This document shows, piece by piece, positions 17,815 to 26,663 of a DNA stretch of 64,000 nucleotides. Below the pieces are notes generated by a model, which searched no databases, was not told the DNA's origin, and saw nothing but the letters and a program-made list of their open reading frames with translations. Position numbers and translations under genes: made by a program. The stretch's first letter is position 1. Each line of letters begins with the position of its first letter. Source of the DNA: Streptomyces pseudovenezuelae. Its GTDB lineage: Bacteria; Actinomycetota; Actinomycetes; Streptomycetales; Streptomycetaceae. The stretch lies in the NCBI RefSeq assembly GCF_029892565.1, contig NZ_JARXVH010000002.1, positions 248,001-312,000 of the forward strand, written 5' to 3'.

Positions 17815-18573
17815 ATGCGCGTGCTGATGCCGCTTCCCGACCACGACTTCGACGTCACTGAAGTGGCCGTGCCCTGGCGGGTGCTGACCGACGCGGGGCA
17901 CGAGGTCATCTTCGTCACCGAGCGCGCCGGCACCCGGCCCGCCGCGGACCCGCGCCTGCTGACCGGCGTGCTCTTCGGGCAGCTCGGTGCGGCGGACGAA
18001 CCCAAGCGGTTCTACGAACAGCTCACCGAGGCACCGGAGTTCAGCGACACGGCGGCCTGGGCCGACGTCGATGTGACGGCGTACGACGGGCTGTTGCTGC
18101 CGGGCGGACACGCGCCCGGCATGCGGCAGTACCTCGGGTCGGCCGAACTGCGACGCCAGGTCGCGCGGTTCTGGGCGCTGGGCCGGCCCGTCGGCGCGAT
18201 CTGCCACGGCGTCCTGGTGCTGGCACGCACCCAGGACCCGGCCACGGGACGCGGCGTCCTGACGGACCGTCGTACGACCTGCCTGCCCAAGTACATGGAA
18301 CGCGTCGCCTACTTGACCACCGCCTGGCGTCTGGGCCGCTACTACCGCACCTACCCGGCGTACGTCGAGGACGAGGTGCGGGCCGCGCTCGGCGACCCGG
18401 AGGCGCAGTTCGAGCGCGGTCGCCGGGAGCTGACGCGGCGCGGCACGGCCAGCGACGACACGCACGCCTTCGTCGTGCAGGACGGGGCCTATCTGTCGGC
18501 CCGCTGGCCCGGCGACGCGTACCTCTTCGCCCGCCGCTACCTGGAACTCCTCCGTTCCGCTTCCGGTGCATAG
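17815..18573 (+). CDS. DJ-1/PfpI family protein (type 1 glutamine amidotransferase-like)
   Basis: A 252-residue protein of the DJ-1/PfpI superfamily. The nucleophile elbow GAICHGVLVL places Cys130-His131 after strand LLLPGGH (94-100), as in Hsp31/YhbO-like deglycase or hydrolase members. The C-terminal part (KYMERVAYLTTAWRLGRYYR, then AFVVQDGAYLSARWPGDA) is longer than in simple DJ-1 proteins. The ATG at 17815 directly precedes the first beta strand RVLMPLPDHDFDV; upstream codons are not conserved-looking. It is co-directional with the lyase and with 18584. Confidence 0.9.
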   Translation: MRVLMPLPDHDFDVTEVAVPWRVLTDAGHEVIFVTERAGTRPAADPRLLTGVLFGQLGAADEPKRFYEQLTEAPEFSDTAAWADVDVTAYDGLLLPGGHAPGMRQYLGSAELRRQVARFWALGRPVGAICHGVLVLARTQDPATGRGVLTDRRTTCLPKYMERVAYLTTAWRLGRYYRTYPAYVEDEVRAALGDPEAQFERGRRELTRRGTASDDTHAFVVQDGAYLSARWPGDAYLFARRYLELLRSASGA

Positions 18574-18583
18574 ACTGCGCGCC

Positions 18584-18994
18584 ATGGACGACACCACGCT
18601 GGACCGGCTCGCCTCGGGCAAGTACCTGCTGGTCACCAGCTATCGCAAGAACGGCACCACGGTCGCCACCCCGGTGTGGGTGGTGCGTGACGGAGACACG
18701 CTCGGCGTGTGGACGGTGGCCGACTCATGGAAGGTCAAGCGGATCCGGGCGCGCGGCGACGTCCTCGTCGGCCCCTGCGACGTGCGGGGCAATCCGACCG
18801 GCGACTCGGTCCCGGCCACCGCCGAGATCACCGATGCGGCCACCGTCGCCCACTACCGCAAGCTCCTCACCCGCAAGTACGGCATCATGGGCCGGCTCAC
18901 GCTCCTCGGCAGCAGGCTGCGGCGCGGCCTCGACGGGACCGTCGGCATCCGCGTGCGCTTCGACGGGCCGCAGCCCGGCGCCGCCGCCGAATGA
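18584..18994 (+). CDS. PPOX-class F420/FMN-dependent split-barrel oxidoreductase
   Basis: A 136-residue split-barrel flavin/deazaflavin-binding protein. GKYLLVTSYRKNGTTVATPVWVVRDGD at residues 12-38 and VGPCDVRGNPTG with the HYRKLLTRKYG helix are the pattern of the actinobacterial PPOX-class F420-dependent enzyme family. Substrate unknown. It starts 10 bases after the DJ-1-like gene, so these two are probably cotranscribed, and ends just before a strong terminator. Confidence 0.88.
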   Translation: MDDTTLDRLASGKYLLVTSYRKNGTTVATPVWVVRDGDTLGVWTVADSWKVKRIRARGDVLVGPCDVRGNPTGDSVPATAEITDAATVAHYRKLLTRKYGIMGRLTLLGSRLRRGLDGTVGIRVRFDGPQPGAAAE

Positions 18995-18998
18995 CGAA

Positions 18999-19043
18999 CC
19001 GCGCGGCACTCCGGTTCCCGGTCTCCGGGGGAGTGCCGCGCGG
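18999..19043. terminator. Bidirectional terminator hairpin with 14-bp perfect stem
   Basis: CCGCGCGGCACTCC (18999-19012) is perfectly complementary to GGAGTGCCGCGCGG (19030-19043) with a 17-base loop. It lies between the convergent stops at 18994 and 19067 and has no T-tract, as is usual in Streptomyces. Confidence 0.75.
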
Positions 19044-19066
19044 CCCGTGGCCGACGGGAGGATCGG

Positions 19067-21844
19067 CTACGACGCGTCGAGCACCGTGCCGTTGAGGGCC
19101 GCTCCGCCCTCCTGCGGTTCCCCGTTGTCGTTCAGCTGCTGGAACCGGACGGACTCGGTCGGCTCCGTCACCTGGTCCGTGATCGTGGGCAGGGTCATCT
19201 CCGCGCTCAGCTCACCCGCGGGCACGTAACCGAACAGGGAGAAGTACTCCAGCGAGGACAGGGGACGCTCGGGATCGGGCTCCTCGCCCGTGTTCTCCGC
19301 GAGCCACTGCGGATCCACGTCCTTCGTCGACAGCTCGGTGCCGTCGGTGACCGGCAGGATGCCGAACCACACCCCGAGGTCCGCGTCCGCCGGCTCGGAC
19401 AGGGTCACCTTCCAGCGCAGCGGCTGTCCCTCGGTCACCCGGTCCGCCACCGGCGTCACGGTGACCGTCGGCATCGGATCGTCGTCCTCGACCAGGACGC
19501 CGCCGCGGTGGGAGCCGACGACCGCACCCCGTACGGCCTTGACGACCACGTCGTCCTGAGTGCCGTAGGAGAAGCGCGTGTTGCCCTCCACCTTCACCGA
19601 CACGTCGATGGCGTTGCCGCCCGGATGCACCGTCACCACGCGTTCCTGCTCGCCGCCGGTGACCGGGTCGAGGACGTAGAGACGCACCTGGCCGGAGCCG
19701 CGTCCGGACACCTGCACCGGCACCTTGTAGGTCCGTACGCCCGAGTCGCCCTCCTTGACGGTGAGGCGGCCGATGTCGACGCGGGGCAGCGCGGGCGCCG
19801 TGACCGCGGGAGTGCCGGTGCGCCAGCCCCAGGCGTCCATCAGCCAGGCCTGTCCCGTGCGTGAACGCGGCGTCAGGTCAAGGGACTTGATGTGCTTGAG
19901 GTCGAGACCGGCCCGGGTGGCGGCGGTCAGCGGGACGCGTACCTCGCGGGCCCAGTAGGAGCTGGTCCGCTCGGTGCCCGGCAGTCCGTCGACCTTGACC
20001 CCACCGAGGGTGGCGTGCTTGCCGTGGGTGTCGGTGAGGGAGACGTCCAGGCGGGTGCCGGTCGAGTTGGGCGGCACGATCACACGCAGCGACAGGTCCT
20101 TGGCCCCGCCGAGCGACACCGGGGAGCCGGGGCGCACCCGCACGGCCGATCCGGCCGCGGACCACTTCAGCGCGACCGCGCGGCGGCCGACCTCATGGGT
20201 CGTGTCCCACTGGGCGAAGTGCGGCGAACTCCCGTTGGTGTCCGGGCCCAGGCACGCCTTGGCGGGGTCCGGGTCCACGACCGCGCACAGCTTGGCGCCG
20301 GTCACCGAGAGCTTGCCGTCCGGCAGGAAGCCGCCGTTCCGCTTGGCACCGACCGCGTGGGTGAGCACTCGCGCGGGGTCGGCCGACGGGGCCCGCTTGC
20401 CCGAGCCGTCGAGCAGCGGCCGTACCCGGTCGTCACCGGCGACGAACAGCCGGGCCGCCGCCGCGATGTAGGTGCTGCCGGCCTTGTGCTGCTGGTCGGC
20501 GGTCAGTCGGGTCGCGGTGCCCGGCGAGCACACCGCGTCCCGCTGGTCCGGGTCCTCGGAGAAGTCGTCCCAGGCGGGCGCCTCCGCCTGCCCGGGCGTC
20601 CACTCCGAGTTGAAGAAGTTGTGGTCGGCGCCGACCACGTACACCGCGCTGTGCAGGGCCGCGCCGCGGCTGACGCCCCGGGTGCCGTCGACGTAGACCT
20701 CGCCCTGGAGGTCGGAGACGTCGCCGTCGCAGCCCGGCAGGATGGTCGCCGAAGGCACGTCCGCGACCGGGTTCTGGCCGAAGATCGTCGGTCCGATGAG
20801 GACGGTGCCGCGGATGTGCCAGCGCACCCGGCCGTGGTAGCCGTCCTGCGCGGCGGGCGGCGGGTAGAGGCTGTCCATCGCCGCGCGGTTGACGCCCTCG
20901 CCGCCGCGCGAGTGGCCCACGAGCAGCACGCGCGAGAGGTCGGCCTTGGGAGCGTTGCGTACGACGGTGGGTGCCGAGTTCGGATGGGCGGCCCAGTCGG
21001 CCCAGCGGGCCAGGTGCTGGCGCACCAGCGAGGAGCGGGCCTGGGCGCCGCCGTCCTCGGCCTGCCAGTCCTGGCCGTTGATGCCGTTCGCGGAGATCGA
21101 CACCGTCACATAGCCCTGGGAGGCGAGGAGTTGCTGGTCGCGCAGGTAACCCCGGTAGCTCGGGATCGGCTTCGTGCCCTGCGGGCAGGGCCAGTCGCCC
21201 TCGATGTCGTCACCGGCGTAGCAGGTGGGGTGACGGCCGTGCAGGAACAGGGCGAGCGGGCGGCTGCCCGTGGCACCCTTCGGTGCGACCACCACGGCCT
21301 GCATCTCGACCGGTTCGGCGAAGCCGGGGAGCTTGACCGGGTCGAGGTCGTACTCGCCGGTGCTCGTGCGGTACGAACCCGGCTTGCCCGGGTCGACGGA
21401 GTTCGCCGGTGGCCGGGCGGGCGGTGTGGCCGCCGCGGACCGCTTGGCGCCCGGGGTCTCGACGCGTCCTGCGGCGTTCAACTCCCGTCCACCGGACCGC
21501 ACCTGAAGGTCCGTCAATTCCGCCTTCGTGGCGGCCTGTTCGAGGTCGAGACGGAACGTGCGTCCGTCCTTCCCGGGTGCGGGGTGGCCGAGCAGCCGGT
21601 CCCCGGCATAGAAGTCGACGCGGGCGTCCCCCATCGGCACCGGTGCGGTCGAACGCCACACCAGCTGCCGTTGATCGCCCCCGCCGGCGATCCGCCAGCC
21701 CGGCGGCAGACCGCCGTCGCTGTCGGCCGTCACCGTGAGCGGTCTGGCGTCCGACGGCAAAGCCGCCTGCGCCAAGCCTGGCGATCCCCCCGCCACCGCG
21801 AGCACCGTCGCGGCGGTCACCCATATTCGCCGGGCACGGATCAA
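19067..21844 (-). CDS. Large secreted alpha/beta-hydrolase with C-terminal beta-sandwich domains
   Basis: A 925-residue exported protein. The signal peptide ends near GLAQA-A (residue 28). A short beta-rich region and a Pro/Ala linker precede an alpha/beta hydrolase (about residues 160-450) with HGRHPT as oxyanion region and nucleophile Ser312 in VGHSRGGEG; a catalytic His is likely in GADHNFF. The C-terminal ~380 residues are beta-rich and end with a Calx-beta-like stretch (VTPVADRVTEGQPLRWKVTL). The start is read as TTG at 21844 because GAGGAGG stands six bases before it; the frame's earlier TTG lies upstream of that site. Substrate (ester or polymer) unknown. Confidence 0.88.
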   Translation of the reverse strand: MIRARRIWVTAATVLAVAGGSPGLAQAALPSDARPLTVTADSDGGLPPGWRIAGGGDQRQLVWRSTAPVPMGDARVDFYAGDRLLGHPAPGKDGRTFRLDLEQAATKAELTDLQVRSGGRELNAAGRVETPGAKRSAAATPPARPPANSVDPGKPGSYRTSTGEYDLDPVKLPGFAEPVEMQAVVVAPKGATGSRPLALFLHGRHPTCYAGDDIEGDWPCPQGTKPIPSYRGYLRDQQLLASQGYVTVSISANGINGQDWQAEDGGAQARSSLVRQHLARWADWAAHPNSAPTVVRNAPKADLSRVLLVGHSRGGEGVNRAAMDSLYPPPAAQDGYHGRVRWHIRGTVLIGPTIFGQNPVADVPSATILPGCDGDVSDLQGEVYVDGTRGVSRGAALHSAVYVVGADHNFFNSEWTPGQAEAPAWDDFSEDPDQRDAVCSPGTATRLTADQQHKAGSTYIAAAARLFVAGDDRVRPLLDGSGKRAPSADPARVLTHAVGAKRNGGFLPDGKLSVTGAKLCAVVDPDPAKACLGPDTNGSSPHFAQWDTTHEVGRRAVALKWSAAGSAVRVRPGSPVSLGGAKDLSLRVIVPPNSTGTRLDVSLTDTHGKHATLGGVKVDGLPGTERTSSYWAREVRVPLTAATRAGLDLKHIKSLDLTPRSRTGQAWLMDAWGWRTGTPAVTAPALPRVDIGRLTVKEGDSGVRTYKVPVQVSGRGSGQVRLYVLDPVTGGEQERVVTVHPGGNAIDVSVKVEGNTRFSYGTQDDVVVKAVRGAVVGSHRGGVLVEDDDPMPTVTVTPVADRVTEGQPLRWKVTLSEPADADLGVWFGILPVTDGTELSTKDVDPQWLAENTGEEPDPERPLSSLEYFSLFGYVPAGELSAEMTLPTITDQVTEPTESVRFQQLNDNGEPQEGGAALNGTVLDAS

Positions 21845-21997
21845 GGTTGCCCTCCTCAAGTTCTCAGCTCAGGCGCCCCGTTGGTCAGCGGAGGCCTCTC
21901 GCGTACCGGAGGACGGCCGGGGCCGCCTGTGGGTTGCCTGTGATCGAGGAATTGGCCGACGGGCATGGGTGCCCGCAGTCCGGGAAGGGCACACCGA

Positions 21998-23344
21998 ATG
22001 AGCCGAACCCCGTTGCGTGCCGCCGTCGTCGGCACCGGCCACCGAGCCCAGACCTTCACCCGCGGCCTCGCCGCCCGTCCCGGCCACCGCGTCGCCGCCC
22101 TGTGCGACCCGAGCCCGACCCGGATGGCCTTTCACAACCGTATGCTGACCGACGCCGGCGAACCCGCCGCCACCGAGTGGGACCCCGACCGCTTCGCCGA
22201 CCTGCTGGCCAGGGAGGACATCGACGAGGTCGTCGTCACCACCGTCGACGCGGCCCACGACCTCTACATCGTCCCGGCACTACGGGCCGGCTGCCGCGTG
22301 GTGACCGAGAAGCCGATGACGGTCGACGCCGACCGCTGCGCCCGCATCCTCGACACCGTACGAGCCACCGGCAACTCCCTCACCGTCGCCTTCAACTACC
22401 GCTTCAACCCGGTCCACGAGCGGGTGCGGGCGCTGCTCGCCGACGGAGCGATCGGCGAGATCCTGTCCGTCCACTTCGAGTGGCTCCTCGACGTGCGCCA
22501 CGGCGCCGACTACTTCCGCCGCTGGCACCGCGAGAAGCGGCACAGCGGCGGACTGACGGTGCACAAGTCGAGCCACCACTTCGACCTGGTCAACTGGTGG
22601 CTGGCCGACGAGCCTTCGGACGTCTTCGGCTACGGACGCCTCGGCTTCTACGGCCCCGAAGCGGGCGCCCGCCACGGACTGCGCCGGGACTACGACCGCG
22701 TCCACGGCGCCGCCCCCGCCGCCGACGACCCCTTCGCGCTGGACCTCGCCGACAACGACACCCTCCGCGCCCTCTACCTCGATGCCGAGGGCGACGACGG
22801 ATACATCCGCGACCGCAACGTCTTCGGCGGCCCCGTCACCATCGAGGACGACATGGCGCTCCTGGTCCGCTACACGCGGGGCGCGACGATGACGTACCAC
22901 CTCACGGCCTACTCCCCGTGGGAGGGCTACCGGGTCATGTTCAACGGCAGTGCGGGACGGCTGGAGTTGGAGGTCGAGGAGAGCAACTGGACGCCGCCCC
23001 GGACCCGGGTCGCGTCCGACAGCGGGGCTCTGCACGGTGACATGGCGGCCGAGCACGCGGGCGGCGCGCGTCTCACCCTGCGTCCGCTGTGGGAGGCGCC
23101 GGTCGACATCCCGCTCGACGCTTCCCATGAGGCGCACGGCGGGGGAGACCCACGGATGCTCGACGCGCTGTTCGGTCCCCTGGACACGGGTCGTCCGGCG
23201 CGGGCCGACAGGGTCGCTCATCCGACGGCCACCGAACGCGACGGCGCCCTCGCGCTGGCCGTCGGGCTCGCGGCGAACCGGTGCTTCGAGACGGGACGGC
23301 CGGTGGCGGTACGGGAGTTGGTGCCAGGGGTGTGGGAGCGGTGA
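21998..23344 (+). CDS. Gfo/Idh/MocA family oxidoreductase
   Basis: A 448-residue sugar-type NAD(P)-dependent dehydrogenase. The N-terminal motif AVVGTGHRAQ (residues 9-18) binds the cofactor; TEKPMTVD (about 98-105) carries the conserved EKP Lys, and HKSSHHFDLVNWWL supplies the His-Asp catalytic region. The C-terminal beta-sheet domain is larger than in inositol dehydrogenases, as in glycoside- or alpha-N-acetylgalactosaminidase-like relatives. GGGAAGGGC precedes the ATG. It is divergent from the secreted hydrolase and may act on sugars that enzyme releases, which is inference. Confidence 0.9.
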   Translation: MSRTPLRAAVVGTGHRAQTFTRGLAARPGHRVAALCDPSPTRMAFHNRMLTDAGEPAATEWDPDRFADLLAREDIDEVVVTTVDAAHDLYIVPALRAGCRVVTEKPMTVDADRCARILDTVRATGNSLTVAFNYRFNPVHERVRALLADGAIGEILSVHFEWLLDVRHGADYFRRWHREKRHSGGLTVHKSSHHFDLVNWWLADEPSDVFGYGRLGFYGPEAGARHGLRRDYDRVHGAAPAADDPFALDLADNDTLRALYLDAEGDDGYIRDRNVFGGPVTIEDDMALLVRYTRGATMTYHLTAYSPWEGYRVMFNGSAGRLELEVEESNWTPPRTRVASDSGALHGDMAAEHAGGARLTLRPLWEAPVDIPLDASHEAHGGGDPRMLDALFGPLDTGRPARADRVAHPTATERDGALALAVGLAANRCFETGRPVAVRELVPGVWER

Positions 23345-23350
23345 GAGGTA

Positions 23351-23767
23351 TCAGGTCCAGGCGCGGTAGGGCTCGTCGACGAGCTGGAAGACCGGTTCGC
23401 CGCGGACCGGGTCCTTGGCCGTGGACAGCCGTACCCGGTCCCCGCTGTGGATGCCGATCGGCGGGCCCATGACCCGGCCGCGCACCACGAACCCCTCGGC
23501 CATCTCCACCAGCGACACATTGCGCGCGGCCGGGGTGTTGCGGTGCACGATCGTGGAGTGGCGGACCGTGCCGGTGCCCTCGCTGCGCTCGGTCCTGAGG
23601 TCGCTGCCCTGGCAGACCGGGCACAACAGCCGGTGGTACATGGCGGTCGCGCACCAGGTGCAGCGCTGGAAGAGGACGGCGTCCGAGGTCGGCGCCGCCG
23701 TGGGATCGAGTAGGCCCGCCGAGGAGCCGGCTGCCTGACGAACGACGCTCGCTGAGTGGTGGTACAC
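23351..23767 (-). CDS. DUF35 OB-fold/Zn-ribbon protein
   Basis: A 138-residue acyl-CoA-associated OB-fold protein. A four-cysteine rubredoxin-like zinc ribbon (Cys36, Cys39, Cys49, Cys52: RCTWCATAMYHRLLCPVC) is followed by the OB domain (GTGTVRHSTIVHRNTP, FVVRGRVMGPPIGIHSGDRV). Such proteins usually partner thiolases or steroid-side-chain enzymes; here none is adjacent, so its partner must be elsewhere. The GTG at 23767 has AGGGGG nine bases upstream, preferable to extending to 23848. Its promoter carries two copies of the putative TetR operator described at 23844-23878. Confidence 0.85.
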   Translation of the reverse strand: MYHHSASVVRQAAGSSAGLLDPTAAPTSDAVLFQRCTWCATAMYHRLLCPVCQGSDLRTERSEGTGTVRHSTIVHRNTPAARNVSLVEMAEGFVVRGRVMGPPIGIHSGDRVRLSTAKDPVRGEPVFQLVDEPYRAWT

Positions 23768-23843
23768 GCTGGTCAACCCCCTGCGCTCGGCCGGAATCCG
23801 ACGTGCGCGGTTCGCTGTGCGACCGTGCACGGGTTCAGCGTAT

Positions 23844-23878
23844 GGCACTGAGTGTCAGCGGTAAAGGCACTCGGTTCC
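23844..23878. promoter_or_regulatory. Two putative TetR operator sites upstream of the DUF35 gene
   Basis: GGCACTGAGTGTC (23844-23856) and GGCACTCGGTTCC (23866-23878) share a GGCACTCAGTTCC-like partial palindrome with the two sites before the TetR gene at 24674-24709. The shared motif suggests that the TetR protein represses this gene too. Confidence 0.55.
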
Positions 23879-23903
23879 CTCAATAATTTCGGGCGGGAGC
23901 CGG

Positions 23904-24641
23904 TCAGTCCCGGTCGAGCGCCGTCTCGATCTCCCGCACGACCCGCCACAGCGGAGCCCCGCGCCGGGAGACGACGACCACGACGTCCTCCGGCTGCTCC
24001 CCGACGGGCCGGCCGGCCGGAACGCCGACACCGAAGGCCGACTGGACATACCCCAACGCGTGATCCACCGTGGCACTGGCATCGCCCTGTCCGTCCGAAC
24101 GCAGCCAGGAACGAAGGGCGTTGTTGTGCGCCGCCACCACGGCGGCCGCGATCACGTCGGCCTGCAGCGTTCCGTCGGGCCGGCCGGCGAAGCGCACGCG
24201 CAGGTACTCGGCGAGGGCACGCTCGTAACGCCAGACCACGGACAGCTCGTAGGCCCGCAGGCCCGGGACCTTCTTGGTGAGGCGGTAGCGCTGCACGGAG
24301 AAGGTCGGGTTCTCGGCGTACATCCGCAGCACCAGCCGGGCCGCGTCGCACACCCGCCGCACCGGCTCGTCCTCGTCGGCGCTGGCGGCGAGATACGTCG
24401 TCATGTCCGCCAGGCACCGCTCGTGGTCGGGGAAGACCACGTCCTCCTTGGAGGGGAAGTAGCGGAAGAACGAGCGTCGCCCGACGCCCGCGAGCGCCAC
24501 GATGTCGTCGACGGTCGTCTGCTCGTACCCGCGCTCCAGGAACAGTTGGAAGGCCGCCGCGACCAGGGCGTCCCGCATGGGCGGTCGCACTCCCGGCCGC
24601 GCCTTCTCGCCGCGTCCCCTCGCCGCACTGCTGGAGCTCAT
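23904..24641 (-). CDS. TetR family transcriptional regulator
   Basis: A 245-residue repressor. The N-terminal HTH spans about residues 21-68 (ALVAAAFQLFLERGYEQTTV, DDIVALAGVGRRSFFRYFPS), and the C-terminal ligand domain resembles the acyl-CoA-like group of TetR proteins (ENPTFSVQRYRLTKKVPGLR). The tail is enriched in Val and ends with IETALDRD. The ATG at 24641 is preceded by the GGCACTCAGTGCG site, pointing to autoregulation. Its DUF35 neighbour suggests a role in acyl-CoA or steroid-type metabolism. Confidence 0.9.
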   Translation of the reverse strand: MSSSSAARGRGEKARPGVRPPMRDALVAAAFQLFLERGYEQTTVDDIVALAGVGRRSFFRYFPSKEDVVFPDHERCLADMTTYLAASADEDEPVRRVCDAARLVLRMYAENPTFSVQRYRLTKKVPGLRAYELSVVWRYERALAEYLRVRFAGRPDGTLQADVIAAAVVAAHNNALRSWLRSDGQGDASATVDHALGYVQSAFGVGVPAGRPVGEQPEDVVVVVSRRGAPLWRVVREIETALDRD

Positions 24642-24673
24642 GGACGGGAACGTAACACTCGGGCGGTACGCAT

Positions 24674-24709
24674 GGCACTCAGTGCGCCCCTTTCGGGGAA
24701 CTGAGTGCT
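24674..24709. promoter_or_regulatory. Two putative TetR operator sites between tetR and the ATP-grasp gene
   Basis: GGCACTCAGTGCG (24674-24686, containing the perfect dyad GCACTCAGTGC) and GGAACTGAGTGCT (24697-24709) lie in the divergent promoter. Same motif family as at 23844-23878, so one regulator probably reads all four. Confidence 0.6.
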
Positions 24710-24755
24710 TCACCCCATACCGTGCCACCGCGCATCCCTGACATAACCTCCCTGC

Positions 24756-25583
24756 ATGCCTTCCCCCAGACCCCGCCTCCTGTACGTCAGCGACCTGGCG
24801 TACCAGGCGCGCGACCGCCGCTACTGCGACGAGGACATATTCCTGACCTCGCGCCTTCGCGAGGACTTCCACCTCGCCCTGTGCCACCCGCGGGACACCG
24901 CCGCGCTGATGGACACCTTCGACGCCGTCGTCGTCCGCAACAGCGGTCCGGTCCTCGGCTACCAGGCGGAGTACGACGCCTTCCGCGCGAAGGCCACCGC
25001 GAGCGGGGCGCGGGTCTACAACCAGCTCACGGGCCGGGCCGACATGGCGGGCAAGCAGTACCTGCTCGACCTGAGCGCCGCCGGCCACCCGGTCATCCCC
25101 ACCGTCGACCGCTTGGCGGACCTGCACCGGCTGCCCGAGACGGCCGAGTACGTGGTCAAGCCCAAGTTCGGTGCCGACTCGGTCGGTCTGACCATGGTCA
25201 CCGCCGACCGCCTGCCCGCTCTGACGGACGGCACCGTCCTGGTCCAGCCGCGCATCGACTTCGCCTACGAGGTCTCCTTCTACTTCGTCGACCACGACTT
25301 CCAGTACGCCCTCCACGCGCCGTACACCGACCGGCGCTGGGACCTGGAACCGTACGAACCCACCGACGGGGACCTGGAGTTCGCCCGAGGCTTCATCGAC
25401 TGGAACACCGTCGAGCACGGCATCCAACGGGTCGACGCCTGCCGTGCCCCGGGCGGTGAGCTGCTGCTGGTCGAGTTGGAGGACCTCAATCCGTACCTGT
25501 CCCTGGACGTCCTCGACGAGGCGGGCAGGGATGCCTTCGTGGCGGCCTTCAAGGAGTCCCTTCGCGGGTTCCTCGACCGCTGA
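24756..25583 (+). CDS. ATP-grasp-like protein of unknown function
   Basis: A 275-residue soluble protein. YVVKPKFGADSVGLTMV (about residues 130-147) is the nucleotide-binding lobe of an ATP-grasp, TVLVQPRIDFAYEVSFYFVD the following strand and LLLVELEDLNPYLSL (about 233-247) the Glu/Asn metal-binding site. It therefore probably ligates a carboxylate to an amine or thiol. CATAAC lies some 10 bases before the ATG, so the transcript may be leaderless. The TetR operators in its promoter suggest coregulation with the DUF35 gene. Substrate not recognised. Confidence 0.75.
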   Translation: MPSPRPRLLYVSDLAYQARDRRYCDEDIFLTSRLREDFHLALCHPRDTAALMDTFDAVVVRNSGPVLGYQAEYDAFRAKATASGARVYNQLTGRADMAGKQYLLDLSAAGHPVIPTVDRLADLHRLPETAEYVVKPKFGADSVGLTMVTADRLPALTDGTVLVQPRIDFAYEVSFYFVDHDFQYALHAPYTDRRWDLEPYEPTDGDLEFARGFIDWNTVEHGIQRVDACRAPGGELLLVELEDLNPYLSLDVLDEAGRDAFVAAFKESLRGFLDR

Positions 25584-25658
25584 ACTCCCGGGGCGGCCGG
25601 TGCGTATCACTCTCCGAGGGACGGCGGAGGTCCCTGTCAGGGACGGAAGGAGAGTGTT

Positions 25659-26360
25659 GTGCCGACACCGCCCGGATCCGGGTCACCGGACGACCGCCCA
25701 CCACTGGAGCCCGTTCGCGTACTGCGCCCGCGCCGCACCGACGCCCTGGCGCAACTGCTCAGGGACATACGCCAGGACAAGGACTACCGCGACCGCAAGG
25801 CCGTGGCCGTGCGGGACCCGCATGCCTGGACCGGCGAGGAGACGCAGGAACTCCCGCCCGTCGTCGACGAGTTCACGGCCAGGCCCGCCACCAAGCCCGT
25901 CGGCAGCCCCCCTCGCCCGCCGCGTACCGCCGGCCGCCTCGGGTTCGGCCCGGGACATCGCCGTGCCGCCGCGGTGATCGCGGTCGGCGCGGCAGCCGTC
26001 GTCGGCTTCGGCTGCGCCCTCCTGCTCCCCGGCCGCACCGACGCCGCGGCGGCGTCGCCATCGGCGACCGCCTCGGCCGACCCGACCCCGACCGCCTCCT
26101 CCGGCACGGGCGACCCCGACGGCCCGGGCACCCTCCGCGAGGGCGACAGCGGCCCTGCGGTGACCGACCTCCAGGAGCGCCTGTTGCGCATCCCGGACGT
26201 TTACAAGGACGGCTCCACCAGCGGCAGTTACGACACCACCCTCACCGATGCGGTGGCCCGCTTCCAGCTCTGGTACGGCATCCGGGGCGACGAGACCGGC
26301 GTCTACGGCAACGACACCCGCCAGGCACTCGAATCGCGGACGGCGACCGGGACCGGCTGA
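25659..26360 (+). CDS. Membrane-anchored peptidoglycan-binding domain protein
   Basis: A 233-residue protein. A proline-rich, charged cytoplasmic segment (about 1-98) is followed by a single transmembrane helix (AAAVIAVGAAAVVGFGCALLL, about 103-123), a Ser/Thr/Ala-rich linker and a peptidoglycan-binding-1 domain (LREGDSGPAVTDLQERLL, FQLWYGI, about 158-228). It probably tethers to the cell wall outside the membrane. GGAAGGAGA precedes the GTG start. No catalytic residues are present. Confidence 0.85.
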   Translation: MPTPPGSGSPDDRPPLEPVRVLRPRRTDALAQLLRDIRQDKDYRDRKAVAVRDPHAWTGEETQELPPVVDEFTARPATKPVGSPPRPPRTAGRLGFGPGHRRAAAVIAVGAAAVVGFGCALLLPGRTDAAAASPSATASADPTPTASSGTGDPDGPGTLREGDSGPAVTDLQERLLRIPDVYKDGSTSGSYDTTLTDAVARFQLWYGIRGDETGVYGNDTRQALESRTATGTG

Positions 26361-26503
26361 CCTGGCCGGGGTGTCCCGCCCGGTGTCGAACGCCGGGCAA
26401 CGGGTGGGGAAAGTGCGGGTGGACAGGGCCCCGCAGCCCGTCACCATGGGCTCAGGGCCGGCGTGTGAGACGCCTCGGCCGTCCCGAGCCGAAGGCACCA
26501 CCC

Positions 26504-26605
26504 ATGAACGGCACCCGCATCCCGGGCCTGGTCCTGCCCGCGGTTTTCCTGCTGGCCCTCGTCGTGGGCCTGTGCTGGTACTGGCGGCACCGGGGCGACG
26601 AGTGA
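26504..26605 (+). CDS. Small single-span membrane peptide (33 aa)
   Basis: ATG followed by IPGLVLPAVFLLALVVGLCW, then a basic tail YWRHRGDE. GAAGG lies nine bases upstream. One hydrophobic helix with a positively charged end is the hallmark of small bacterial membrane peptides. It is too short to assign and could be chance, but the codon usage is GC3-rich. Confidence 0.45.
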   Translation: MNGTRIPGLVLPAVFLLALVVGLCWYWRHRGDE

Positions 26606-26663
26606 GCGACTACGGTCGGCGCCTCCCCAGAAGTCGGCGCCCCAAAGGCAAGTGCGCCCGAGG

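Noticed and set aside
15499..18636. A 1045-codon open frame on the minus strand through the whole PatB/DJ-1 region
   Set aside because: Only the part up to 16560 is protein-like (DUF3800). The rest is antisense to two clear enzymes and lacks domains; high GC leaves antisense frames open.
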